NCBI GenBank assembly: GCA_025455665.1
Contig: JALOMC010000130.1
Coordinates: 1-6,732 of the forward strand
Length of the DNA stretch: 6,732 nt
From: Chitinophagaceae bacterium
GTDB lineage: Bacteria; Bacteroidota; Bacteroidia; Chitinophagales; Chitinophagaceae
Direction of reading: 5' to 3'
Part shown: positions 1-5,511 of the stretch, piece by piece
Layout of the letters: each line of letters starts with the position of its first letter
How positions within the stretch are numbered: the first letter of the stretch is position 1
Program-made: the position numbers and the translations under genes
Notes under the pieces: model-generated
What the model was told of the DNA's origin: nothing
What the model saw: the letters and a program-made list of their open reading frames with translations, nothing else
Databases searched by the model: none

Positions 1-273
1 CACCACGTAGCGGCCGGCCAGCGCATGCTGTACCAGCAGTTCATTGATGCTGGCTTGCGGGGTACTTTGTTGGCGGCGGCATTGTTTGCCTACGGGTATG
101 ATGATGGCCTGCGGAGCAAACTGCTCCACAATAGCGGGGTTGGTAAGGCGATCTGCAAGCACCACATCGGCTTGCTGCAAATGCCGGACGGCTTTCAGTG
201 TCAATAGTTCGGGGTCGCCGGGGCCAGCGCCAATAATGGCGACCTGCGGTGCTAAAAAGGAGGAGGCTGGCAT
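1..273 (-). CDS. cobA: Uroporphyrinogen-III C-methyltransferase (SUMT), N-terminal 91 residues, cut by window edge
   Basis: SUMT uses two S-adenosylmethionine to methylate uroporphyrinogen III to precorrin-2, the first committed step towards siroheme, the cofactor of assimilatory sulfite reductase. The visible part has the family's N-terminal signature: a short beta strand then GAGPGDPELLTLKA at residues 15-28, then a helix and ADVVLADRL at 35-43, and IIIPVGK at 57-63. These match the SAM-binding tetrapyrrole methylase fold. About a third of a usual protein of roughly 250 residues is present; the rest lies beyond base 1. The ATG at 273 is the first possible start because an in-frame TGA lies four codons upstream. 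There is no clear Shine-Dalgarno sequence. It follows cysN by 68 bases on the same strand, which fits a sulfate-assimilation operon in which it supplies siroheme. Whether a uroporphyrinogen synthase or siroheme synthase domain is fused downstream cannot be seen. Confidence 0.93.
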   Translation of the reverse strand, partial: MPASSFLAPQVAIIGAGPGDPELLTLKAVRHLQQADVVLADRLTNPAIVEQFAPQAIIIPVGKQCRRQQSTPQASINELLVQHALAGRYVV

Positions 274-341
274 AAAGATGGGTCACTAAAATGGTGAACA
301 AAAACGGGGTACGGAAAGGGACGGCAGCAGGGAAGTAGTTG

Positions 342-1583
342 CTATTGAATCATGCAGGCACCCACGGTTACGTTGCTGGTTTCATCGATGAGGATGGCGC
401 CGCCATTGGCACGCAGTGCTGCATAGCTATCATACGCCAACGGTGTCGCGGTGCGGATCACAGCTTTCACTACTTCATTCAGTTTTACACTGCCATCAAA
501 CGCCGTATTATCCAGCGTATTCACGTCTATTTTGTAGGCTATTTCCTTTACCACGGCCCGTACACGGGTGCTGTTCAGTTGCAGCTGGTATTTATTGCCG
601 GTCAGTAGCGGTTTGCTATCCATCCAGCACATCAGCACGGTTACTTCGTTGCTCACCTGCGGCAGTTGCTGGCTGGGCACTATCAGGTTGCCGCGGCTTA
701 CATCCACATCATCAGCCAGGTGCAGCACCACGCTTTGCGGGGCCCAGGCTTCCTCTACATCTTGCAGGTTGTGTTCTATACGGCTGATGGTGCTTTCGAT
801 GCCGGCGGGCAGTACGGTTACTTTATCACCCCTGCGATAGACGCCACTTACAATTTTGCCTGCGTAGCCGCGGTAGTCGTGCAGTGCTTCGGTTTGGGGG
901 CGAATGACGTATTGTACGGGAAACCTGCCGAGATCATGATTTACATCCTGGCTTACCTCTATTTGTTCAAGGTGCTCCAGTAGCGGCCGCCCCTGGTACC
1001 AGGGCATGTTGCCGGAGGCTTCTACAATGTTGTCGCCATCCAGCGCACTAATGGGGATATAGGTTACATCCTTCAGGCCGAGTTTCTCCGCTATTTGCGC
1101 ATAGTCAATCACAATGTTGTTGTACACATCGGCTGAGTAGCCTGCCAAATCCATTTTGTTGATAGCCACCACTACATGCGGAATGCGCAACAGCGATGCG
1201 ATGATGCTGTGGCGGCGGGTTTGCTCCACTACGCCCTGGCGTGCATCTATCAGGATAATGATGAGTTCTGAGTTGCTGGCGCCGGTCACCATATTGCGGG
1301 TGTACTGTATATGGCCGGGAGCGTCGGCAATGATGAACTTGCGCCGGGGAGTACTAAAGTACTTGTAGGCTACATCAATGGTGATGCCTTGTTCCCGCTC
1401 GGCCCGCAAGCCATCGGTCAGCAATGCCAGATCTATATCGCCATTCGCTTTGTTTTTTGTTTGGCGCTCTATGGCCTCCAGTTGATCGGCCAAAATACTT
1501 TTACTATCGTACAGCAGCCGACCAATGAGGGTGCTTTTGCCGTCATCAACGCTGCCAGCTGTTATAAAACGCAATAGGTCCAT
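342..1583 (-). CDS. cysN: Sulfate adenylyltransferase subunit 1 (ATP sulfurylase GTPase subunit)
   Basis: CysN is the GTPase subunit of the CysDN ATP sulfurylase, which makes adenosine 5'-phosphosulfate (APS) from sulfate and ATP, with GTP hydrolysis driving the reaction. All translation-factor GTPase motifs are visible: G1 GSVDDGKST (10-18), G2 region GITIDVAY (66-73), G3 DAPGH (87-91), G4 NKMD (142-145) and G5 SAL (179-181). EF-Tu-like beta-barrel domains 2 and 3 follow (about 215-413). The protein is 413 residues and ends after domain 3, so it lacks the C-terminal APS kinase seen in CysNC/NodQ fusions. That agrees with the APS-type CysH next door, which needs no PAPS. It starts 36 bases after cysD, and the usual CysN N-terminus (LLRFITAGSVDDGKST) supports the ATG at 1583. 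No Shine-Dalgarno sequence is visible. The bases just before the ATG are complementary to the SAM riboswitch linker (see findings). Confidence 0.97.
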   Translation of the reverse strand: MDLLRFITAGSVDDGKSTLIGRLLYDSKSILADQLEAIERQTKNKANGDIDLALLTDGLRAEREQGITIDVAYKYFSTPRRKFIIADAPGHIQYTRNMVTGASNSELIIILIDARQGVVEQTRRHSIIASLLRIPHVVVAINKMDLAGYSADVYNNIVIDYAQIAEKLGLKDVTYIPISALDGDNIVEASGNMPWYQGRPLLEHLEQIEVSQDVNHDLGRFPVQYVIRPQTEALHDYRGYAGKIVSGVYRRGDKVTVLPAGIESTISRIEHNLQDVEEAWAPQSVVLHLADDVDVSRGNLIVPSQQLPQVSNEVTVLMCWMDSKPLLTGNKYQLQLNSTRVRAVVKEIAYKIDVNTLDNTAFDGSVKLNEVVKAVIRTATPLAYDSYAALRANGGAILIDETSNVTVGACMIQ

Positions 1584-1584
1584 C

Positions 1585-1612
1585 TTAAATCTTGTATTAG
1601 CCCTTTTTAGGG
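1585..1612 (-). promoter_or_regulatory. cysN translation start region: small hairpin plus segment complementary to the SAM riboswitch linker
   Basis: On the minus strand the cysD-cysN gap holds a perfect 4-bp hairpin CCCT-AAAA-AGGG (1612-1601). It is followed directly by GCTAATAC (1601-1594), AA, then GATTTAA (1591-1585), ending two bases before the cysN ATG. The two blocks together are the reverse complement of 3829-3843 in the metY leader, with the AA bulged out. No Shine-Dalgarno sequence is present. The sequence match is directly visible; a role in translation control is inference. Confidence 0.4.
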
Positions 1613-1619
1613 ATGGGGG

Positions 1620-2528
1620 TTAGAAATATCCGTTCTTCTTTCGGTCTTCCATAGCAGCCTCGGTTACCCGGTCATCTATGCGTGTTTCGCCACGTTCGCT
1701 GATGCGGGTGGCAATGATTTCGTTCACCACTTCATCCAATGTGCTGGCCTGGCTTTCCACGGCTGCGGTACAGGTCATGTCGCCTACGGTGCGGTAGCGT
1801 ACCTTTCTGGTTTCTATTACATCGGTAGGTTCCAATTGAATGAAGTCGCTCACCGCTATCAGTTGGTCTTCGTGCACCAGCACTTCCCGTTCGTGCGAAA
1901 AGTAGATGGAAGGCAGCGGAATATTTTCGCGGCGGATGTAGTTCCACACATCCAGTTCCGTCCAGTTGCTGATGGGAAACACCCGCACATTTTCGCCTTT
2001 CTGAATCTTGCCGTTGTAGGTGCTCCATAGTTCAGGCCGTTGCGATTTCGGATCCCATTCGCCAAACTCGTTTCGAACGCTGAATACCCGCTCTTTTGCC
2101 CGGGCTTTTTCTTCATCGCGGCGGGCTCCTCCAATGCAGCAGTCAAATTCGAACTCTTCAATGGTTTCAAGCAGGGTATAGGTTTGCAGTGCATTGCGAC
2201 TGGCAAACTTGCCTTTGGGCTCGGTCAGGTGTTGGCGCTGTATGGTATCGGCTACCTGGCGTACAATCAGGCGTTCGCCAATCCGCTGCGCCAGTTCATC
2301 ACGAAACTGCAAAGCCTCCGGAAAGTTGTGGCCGGTATCGATATGTACCAGCGGAAATGGAAACGGACCCGGCCGAAAAGCTTTAAGTGCCAGATACACC
2401 AGTGTGATGGAGTCTTTGCCACCGCTGAATAACAGGGCTGGCCTTTCAAACTGGCCTGCCACTTCCCGCATAATGTGGATGGCTTCGCTTTCCAGTTGAT
2501 CGAGGTAGTCAGAATAGTAACGACTCAT
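1620..2528 (-). CDS. cysD: Sulfate adenylyltransferase subunit 2 (ATP sulfurylase catalytic subunit)
   Basis: CysD is the ATP pyrophosphatase-type subunit that adenylylates sulfate to APS in the cytoplasm, in complex with CysN. Seen from the ATG at 2528: YLDQLESEAIHIMREV near the N-terminus, the PP-loop SGGKDS (35-40), HIDTGHNF (about 62-69), the family signature GGARRDEEKARAKER (133-147), FPISNWTELDVW (184-195), and a C-terminus ending KKNGYF, close to the KRQGYF end of the E. coli protein. An in-frame ATG at 2567 would add 13 residues (MIVHFLRELNATN) without family similarity. The start at 2528 gives 302 residues, the length of E. coli CysD, so it is preferred. The longer form cannot be excluded, because neither start has a good ribosome binding site. 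The gene lies 51 bases after cysH and 36 before cysN, all on one strand. Confidence 0.97.
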   Translation of the reverse strand: MSRYYSDYLDQLESEAIHIMREVAGQFERPALLFSGGKDSITLVYLALKAFRPGPFPFPLVHIDTGHNFPEALQFRDELAQRIGERLIVRQVADTIQRQHLTEPKGKFASRNALQTYTLLETIEEFEFDCCIGGARRDEEKARAKERVFSVRNEFGEWDPKSQRPELWSTYNGKIQKGENVRVFPISNWTELDVWNYIRRENIPLPSIYFSHEREVLVHEDQLIAVSDFIQLEPTDVIETRKVRYRTVGDMTCTAAVESQASTLDEVVNEIIATRISERGETRIDDRVTEAAMEDRKKNGYF

Positions 2529-2579
2529 GTTTGTTGCATTAAGTTCACGTAAAAAGTGAACAATCATTGTAAAAAAATA

Positions 2580-3299
2580 TCAGGAAGCGTGTACGTGCAG
2601 TCCGCACTCTTTTTTACTGGCATCTTCCCACCACCAGCGGCCGGCTCTGAAGTCTTCGCCCGGCTGCACTGCCCGGGTACAAGGGGCGCAGCCAATGCTT
2701 ACAAATCCTTTTTCGTGCAGGGGGTTGGCTGGTATACCGTTGGCTTTTATAAAGGCTTTTAATTCATCGGTAGTCCAGTGCAGCAGCGGATGGTACTTCC
2801 AAATTTGGTTGGCCGCATCCCATTCCAGTTGCTGCATATCGTGCCGGTTGGGCGAGTGGGCTGCCCTGATGCCCGTAATCCACACCTGCTTGCCAGCCAA
2901 TGCTTTTTTCAGCGGTACTACTTTTCGCAGATGGCAACATTGCTGGCGCAGCGCCACCGATTCGTAAAAGGCGTTGGGCCCGTGGCTGCCCACAAAAGCC
3001 TGAAGCGCTTGCTCTTCGGGGTAAAAGGCGTCGATGCGGACAGCATACTTTTCCAGCGTGGCTGCCCAGGTACTGTAGGTTTCGGCAAACAGCCGGCCCG
3101 TATCAAGCGTAAAGAGCCCAATGGGCAAGCCGAGGCTGCTGATTAAATGCGTAATGGCCTGGTCTTCCCAACTAAAGCTGGTAGACAAGACCACCCTGCC
3201 AGGGTAGGCAGCCGCCAGCCGTTGCAACGAACCTGCCGGGTCGTTGACATCGATCATGGAAGTAAGAATAGCCGCCTCGGGCGCTGATGAGATGCTCAT
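2580..3299 (-). CDS. cysH: Assimilatory adenylyl-sulfate (APS) reductase, thioredoxin-dependent, [4Fe-4S] type
   Basis: This 239-residue enzyme reduces activated sulfate to sulfite. It carries the PP-loop variant STSFSWED (39-46), LDTGRLF (65-71), TGIR (142-145) and the catalytic C-terminal ECGLH (231-235, Cys232). It also has CC at 121-122 and CAPC at 204-207. This CC...CxxC set binds a [4Fe-4S] cluster in plant and Pseudomonas-type enzymes that use APS; PAPS-specific enzymes such as E. coli CysH lack it. APS is therefore the likely substrate, which agrees with the absence of an APS kinase domain in CysN. It is the first gene of the leftward operon and is preceded by a leader of about 135 bases and a recognisable Bacteroidota promoter. 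The ATG at 3299 was chosen because it is the first in frame; Met15 is a possible internal alternative. The [4Fe-4S] reductases of some bacteria are annotated as PAPS reductase by similarity only. Confidence 0.95.
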   Translation of the reverse strand: MSISSAPEAAILTSMIDVNDPAGSLQRLAAAYPGRVVLSTSFSWEDQAITHLISSLGLPIGLFTLDTGRLFAETYSTWAATLEKYAVRIDAFYPEEQALQAFVGSHGPNAFYESVALRQQCCHLRKVVPLKKALAGKQVWITGIRAAHSPNRHDMQQLEWDAANQIWKYHPLLHWTTDELKAFIKANGIPANPLHEKGFVSIGCAPCTRAVQPGEDFRAGRWWWEDASKKECGLHVHAS

Positions 3300-3437
3300 G
3301 CTGACGATATAGTTTACAGTTTCTCACACGCAACACTACGTGTACCAGGTACCATGCGCCGCTGCTGCGGTACAGGTGACCTCGCACTTTTTAGTGCCCT
3401 GTCGCCAGTGCATCAAGTTCAGATAATCGTATTAGCA
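3300..3437 (-). promoter_or_regulatory. Structured 5' leader of the cysHDN-cobA operon
   Basis: Between the predicted transcription start (about 3438-3434) and the cysH ATG lie about 135 untranslated bases with several possible helices on the minus strand. One is an outer stem ACAGG (3402-3398) with CCTGT (3376-3372), enclosing a perfect hairpin GCACT-AAAA-AGTGC (3397-3384) and an unpaired GAGGTCA. A second is a hairpin ACACG (3343-3339) with CGTGT (3330-3326). A competing long-range pairing joins TGTACC (3374-3369) to GGTACA (3346-3341); it overlaps strands of both other helices, so the arrangements exclude each other. It does not match the SAM-I, SAM-II or other riboswitch consensus known to me, and no U-tract terminator is seen. 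A regulatory role is inferred. Confidence 0.45.
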
Positions 3438-3440
3438 GTG

Positions 3441-3472
3441 TAAAAGTAAAAGGCAGGGCCGGCTTGCCCAAA
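3441..3472 (-). promoter_or_regulatory. Predicted Bacteroidota-type promoter of cysH operon
   Basis: On the minus strand TTTG (3472-3469) is followed after 20 bases by TACTTTTA (3448-3441). This matches the primary sigma factor consensus of Bacteroidota (TTTG, 19-21 bases, TAnnTTTG) except for the final base. Transcription would begin near 3438-3434, about 135 bases before cysH. The T-run before the -33 element, GAAATTTTTTTGG, closely resembles that of the opposing metY promoter. Confidence 0.55.
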
Positions 3473-3521
3473 AAAATTTCTACCAAAATAGTGAACATTA
3501 AAAGGAGAGAAAGGCCGGAAT

Positions 3522-3554
3522 GCCGGAAAAGCAAGCGGGTAAAGGGTTTCCGGC
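3522..3554. repeat. Inverted repeat between the two divergent promoters
   Basis: GCCGGAAA (3522-3529) and TTTCCGGC (3547-3554) form a perfect 8-base inverted repeat with a 17-base spacer. It lies in the gap of about 155 bases between the cysH and metY promoters. The location would suit an operator for a transcription factor, but neither the sequence nor a cognate regulator is recognised. A second GCCGGAA overlaps it at 3513-3519. Confidence 0.35.
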
Positions 3555-3627
3555 GTTTGCGAAGCTTTTGCAAAAAAGAATTTTATTCTGTTTGCGCCCT
3601 TCGTTTACACTTTTTTCAGAAATTTTT

Positions 3628-3660
3628 TTTGGAAGTTCGAAAGGCAGGCATTTACATTTG
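3628..3660 (+). promoter_or_regulatory. Predicted Bacteroidota-type promoter of metY-metX
   Basis: TTTG (3628-3631) is followed after 21 bases by TACATTTG (3653-3660), a full match to the -7 element TAnnTTTG of the Bacteroidota housekeeping sigma factor. Transcription is expected a few bases after 3660, leaving only about 13-17 bases before the first helix of the SAM riboswitch at 3680. That is the arrangement expected for a riboswitch-controlled transcript. Confidence 0.75.
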
Positions 3661-3679
3661 CGTCAGTTCTTTCAAAACA

Positions 3680-3810
3680 ACTTATCAAGAAAGGCAGAGG
3701 GATATGGCCCGTTGAAGCCTTGGCAACCCTACCAGATTTCTCACCTGGTAGAAGGTGCCAACTCCATCCTGAACAGCTTGCTACGGCGGGCTGTCCGGAG
3801 AGAGATAAGT
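3680..3810 (+). promoter_or_regulatory. SAM-I riboswitch (S-box) aptamer upstream of metY
   Basis: The element binds S-adenosylmethionine and switches off the methionine genes behind it. P1 is a perfect 7-bp pair, ACTTATC (3680-3686) with GATAAGT (3804-3810). Conserved S-box blocks follow in order: AAGA after P1, AAGGC (3691-3695) paired with GCCTT (3717-3721) in P2, AGGGATATGGCCCGTTGAAG in the P2 loop region, GGCAACC (3722-3728), the P3 hairpin CTACCAG (3729-3735) with CTGGTAG (3745-3751), and GAAGGTGCCAACTCC (3751-3765). P4 is ACAGC (3773-3777) paired with GCTGT (3790-3794). All core blocks are intact, so ligand binding is expected. Its position just after a promoter and before metY-metX fits the family's usual targets. 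Confidence 0.96.
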
Positions 3811-3869
3811 CAGAGATCAAGTTTGATTTTAAATCGTATTAGCATACCAATCAAGCTCATCCTGACTTA
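3806..3869 (+). promoter_or_regulatory. Antiterminator of the SAM riboswitch expression platform
   Basis: TAAGTCAG (3806-3813), which includes five bases of the 3' strand of P1, is the exact reverse complement of CTGACTTA (3862-3869), which covers the loop and last stem base of the terminator. A second helix inside it joins GTTTGATT (3821-3828) to AATCAAGC (3849-3856), with one G-U pair, and also sequesters the base of the terminator stem. When P1 forms with SAM these pairings are lost and the terminator can fold. The sequence 3829-3848 stays unpaired in both states. Confidence 0.7.
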
Positions 3870-3887
3870 CCGGATGGGCTTTTTTTG
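3853..3887 (+). terminator. Rho-independent terminator controlled by the SAM riboswitch
   Basis: AAGCTCATCC (3853-3862) pairs with GGATGGGCTT (3872-3881) as a 10-bp stem with one G-U pair and a 9-base loop. Seven T residues follow (3880-3886). It starts 43 bases after the aptamer and lies before metY, so it is an attenuator rather than an end-of-operon terminator. With SAM bound, a leader RNA of about 220 bases would be released. Confidence 0.85.
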
Positions 3888-4099
3888 TACCCCTGCCCCA
3901 GGGTTTCCGACCTTGGGCTGGGATCAATAGCCGGTGCGTGTGGCACGGCCGGCAATGAAGCGCATCCGTTAAGTCGTTTATTCCTCTCTGATAAGTTTTT
4001 GAAGCGGCCCTCACCCGGCTTTCTCCCGCAGGCCAATCACCTGTGCCTGCGGGAGAATGGGTGGCAAATCCATCATTCAAAAAAAACAAACAAAACACC
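3888..4099 (+). promoter_or_regulatory. Hairpin-rich second half of the metY leader
   Basis: No gene is supported here; short open frames in this stretch have no recognisable protein. It holds three inverted repeats: GCCCCAGG (3895-3902) with CCTTGGGC (3911-3918), one mismatch; GCCGG (3930-3934) with CCGGC (3949-3953); and the strong stem listed separately at 4012-4063. The last 30 bases before metY are A-rich (CAAAAAAAACAAACAAAACACC before ATG when read from 4079) and lack a Shine-Dalgarno sequence, typical for well-translated Bacteroidota genes. Why the leader continues 210 bases past the attenuator is not explained by the SAM-I element. Confidence 0.5.
4012..4063 (+). repeat. Strong extended hairpin just upstream of metY
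   Basis: TTCTCCCGCAGGC (4021-4033) and GCCTGCGGGAGAA (4045-4057) are perfect 13-base reverse complements around an 11-base loop. CACCC (4012-4016) with GGGTG (4059-4063) extends the stem past a 4:1 internal loop. No T-run follows, so it is not a typical terminator. It ends 36 bases before the metY start and could be an RNA stability or processing element, or a dispersed repeat. Confidence 0.6.
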
Positions 4100-5425
4100 A
4101 TGAGCCAGCTACGATTTGAAACCCTGCAACTGCATGCAGGTCAGCAGATTGATCCAACTACCAAAAGCCGTGCGGTGCCTATTTATCAAACTACCTCTTA
4201 TGGGTTTGACAATGCCGAGCATGCCGCCAATCTTTTTGGCCTCAAAGCTTTTGGCAATATCTATACCCGCATTATGAACCCCACCACCGATGTGTTTGAG
4301 CAACGCATTGCCGCATTAGAAGGCGGCGTAGCGGCGCTGGCAGTGGGTAGCGGACAGGCCGCACAATTTCTGGCACTCAACAATATTCTGCAGGCAGGCG
4401 ACAATTTTGTGACCACCTCGTACCTGTACGGCGGCACTTACAATCAGTTCAAAGTATCATTCAAGCGCTTAGGTATCGAAGCTCGTTTTGCCGAAGGCGA
4501 TAGTGTAGAAAGCTTTGCGAAGCTGATTGATGCCAATACCAAAGCGCTTTACCTCGAAACAATTGGTAACCCCCGCCTGAATATTCCGGATTTTGAGGCA
4601 TTTGCCAAATTGGCCAACGACTATAACCTGCCGCTGATAGTAGATAACACGTTTGGCGCCGGCGGTTATTTCTTTCAGCCACTGAAGCATGGCGCCCATG
4701 TGGTGGTGGAAAGTGCTACCAAATGGATTGGCGGCCATGGCACCAGCATTGGCGGCGTTATTGTAGATGGTGGCAACTACGATTGGGGCAACGGCAAGTA
4801 TCCACAATTCAGCGAGCCCAGCGAGGGCTACCATGGCCTTGTGTTCAAAGATGTATTTGGGGTAAATAATCCGCTGGGTCTGCCCAACATTCAATTTGCC
4901 ATTCGTGCCCGGGTAGAAGGGCTGCGGGATTATGGCTCGGCGCTTTCTCCGTTCAATTCATTCCTGCTGCTGCAAGGGCTGGAAACACTGAGCCTGCGGG
5001 CGCAGCGCCATGCCGACAACGCGTTGGCATTGGCCCAGTGGCTGGAGCAACATCCGCAGGTAGAATATGTGCTGTACCCCGGCCTGCCCGGCAGTCCCTA
5101 CCATCAGCTGGCTAGCAAGTATTTGCAAAATGGATTTGGCGGCGTACTGCAGGTAGGTCTCAAAGGTGGCAAAGAGAAAGCTGCGAAGTTTATAGACAGC
5201 CTGCAACTGGCCAGCCATCTGGCCAATGTGGGCGATGCCAAAACATTGGTGATTCATCCTGCCAGCACCACCCACGAGCAGTTGAGCGAAGCCGAGCAAG
5301 TGGCCAGTGGTGTGCTGCCTGCACAGGTACGGGTAAGCGTTGGTATCGAACATATTGAGGATATCAAGGCCGACTTTCAGCAGGCGTTTGATAAGGTATA
5401 CCAGCCTGCGCATGTATTGAACTAA
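4100..5425 (+). CDS. metY: O-acetylhomoserine sulfhydrylase (O-acetylhomoserine aminocarboxypropyltransferase)
   Basis: MetY is a PLP enzyme of the Cys/Met metabolism family. It replaces the acetyl group of O-acetylhomoserine with sulfide, giving homocysteine directly. The 441 residues carry the family landmarks: FETLQLHAGQ (6-15), PIYQTTSYGF (27-36), YTRIMNPT (55-62), GSGQAA (83-88) at the PLP phosphate site, VDNTFGAGG (181-189) with the ring-binding Asp182, and SATKWIGGHG (205-214) with the Schiff-base Lys208. The length and the insert around 221-260 are typical of MetY and longer than MetB/MetC (about 380-400). The start at 4100 matches the family N-terminus; an upstream GTG frame at 4043 runs through the hairpin and has no family similarity. 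Expression is predicted to be controlled by the SAM-I riboswitch upstream. It is followed by metX, which makes its substrate. Cystathionine gamma-synthase activity is a less likely alternative. Confidence 0.97.
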   Translation: MSQLRFETLQLHAGQQIDPTTKSRAVPIYQTTSYGFDNAEHAANLFGLKAFGNIYTRIMNPTTDVFEQRIAALEGGVAALAVGSGQAAQFLALNNILQAGDNFVTTSYLYGGTYNQFKVSFKRLGIEARFAEGDSVESFAKLIDANTKALYLETIGNPRLNIPDFEAFAKLANDYNLPLIVDNTFGAGGYFFQPLKHGAHVVVESATKWIGGHGTSIGGVIVDGGNYDWGNGKYPQFSEPSEGYHGLVFKDVFGVNNPLGLPNIQFAIRARVEGLRDYGSALSPFNSFLLLQGLETLSLRAQRHADNALALAQWLEQHPQVEYVLYPGLPGSPYHQLASKYLQNGFGGVLQVGLKGGKEKAAKFIDSLQLASHLANVGDAKTLVIHPASTTHEQLSEAEQVASGVLPAQVRVSVGIEHIEDIKADFQQAFDKVYQPAHVLN

Positions 5426-5433
5426 GTATTTGC

Positions 5434-5477
5434 TGCCACAAAGACCCGAAGCATTCTTTCTTTGGGTCTTTGTGGCA
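5434..5477. repeat. Perfect 14-bp inverted repeat in the metY-metX gap
   Basis: TGCCACAAAGACCC (5434-5447) and GGGTCTTTGTGGCA (5464-5477) are exact reverse complements; the stem can extend by three more pairs (5448-5450 with 5461-5463) to leave a 10-base loop. No T-run follows on either strand, so simple termination is not clear. A smaller palindrome, CTACCGGGTAG, lies at 5481-5491. The element sits between two genes that should be co-expressed and may alter the metY:metX ratio or protect the metY mRNA 3' end. I suspect a dispersed intergenic repeat, but a single window cannot show that. Confidence 0.6.
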
Positions 5478-5511
5478 TTACTACCGGGTAGCAAGTGATT
5501 GTAATAATAAA

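Noticed and set aside
41..301. Minus-strand 86-residue frame at the left end
   Set aside because: It is a shifted reading of the cobA start; the frame beginning at 273 carries the SUMT motifs.
3391..3573. Minus-strand open frame of 60 residues with a hydrophobic middle upstream of cysH
   Set aside because: It spans the predicted cysH promoter and the structured leader, has no recognisable domain, and its start would lie upstream of the predicted transcription start.
3464..3930. Plus-strand open frames over the riboswitch region
   Set aside because: They cover the metY promoter, the SAM-I aptamer and the terminator; the sequence constraint is explained by RNA structure, and the proteins are basic and without domain features.
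3990..3996. A second GATAAGT identical to the 3' strand of riboswitch P1, as an alternative partner for 3680-3686
   Set aside because: It is transcribed about 100 bases after the terminator, too late to influence the decision, and 7 bases match easily by chance.
4043..4099. GTG start adding 19 residues to MetY
   Set aside because: The extension runs through the 3' arm of the 13-bp hairpin and the A-rich leader, and the family N-terminus begins at the ATG at 4100.
5470..5511. TTG start adding 14 residues to MetX
   Set aside because: It would start inside the intergenic inverted repeat; the ATG at 5512 is better placed.
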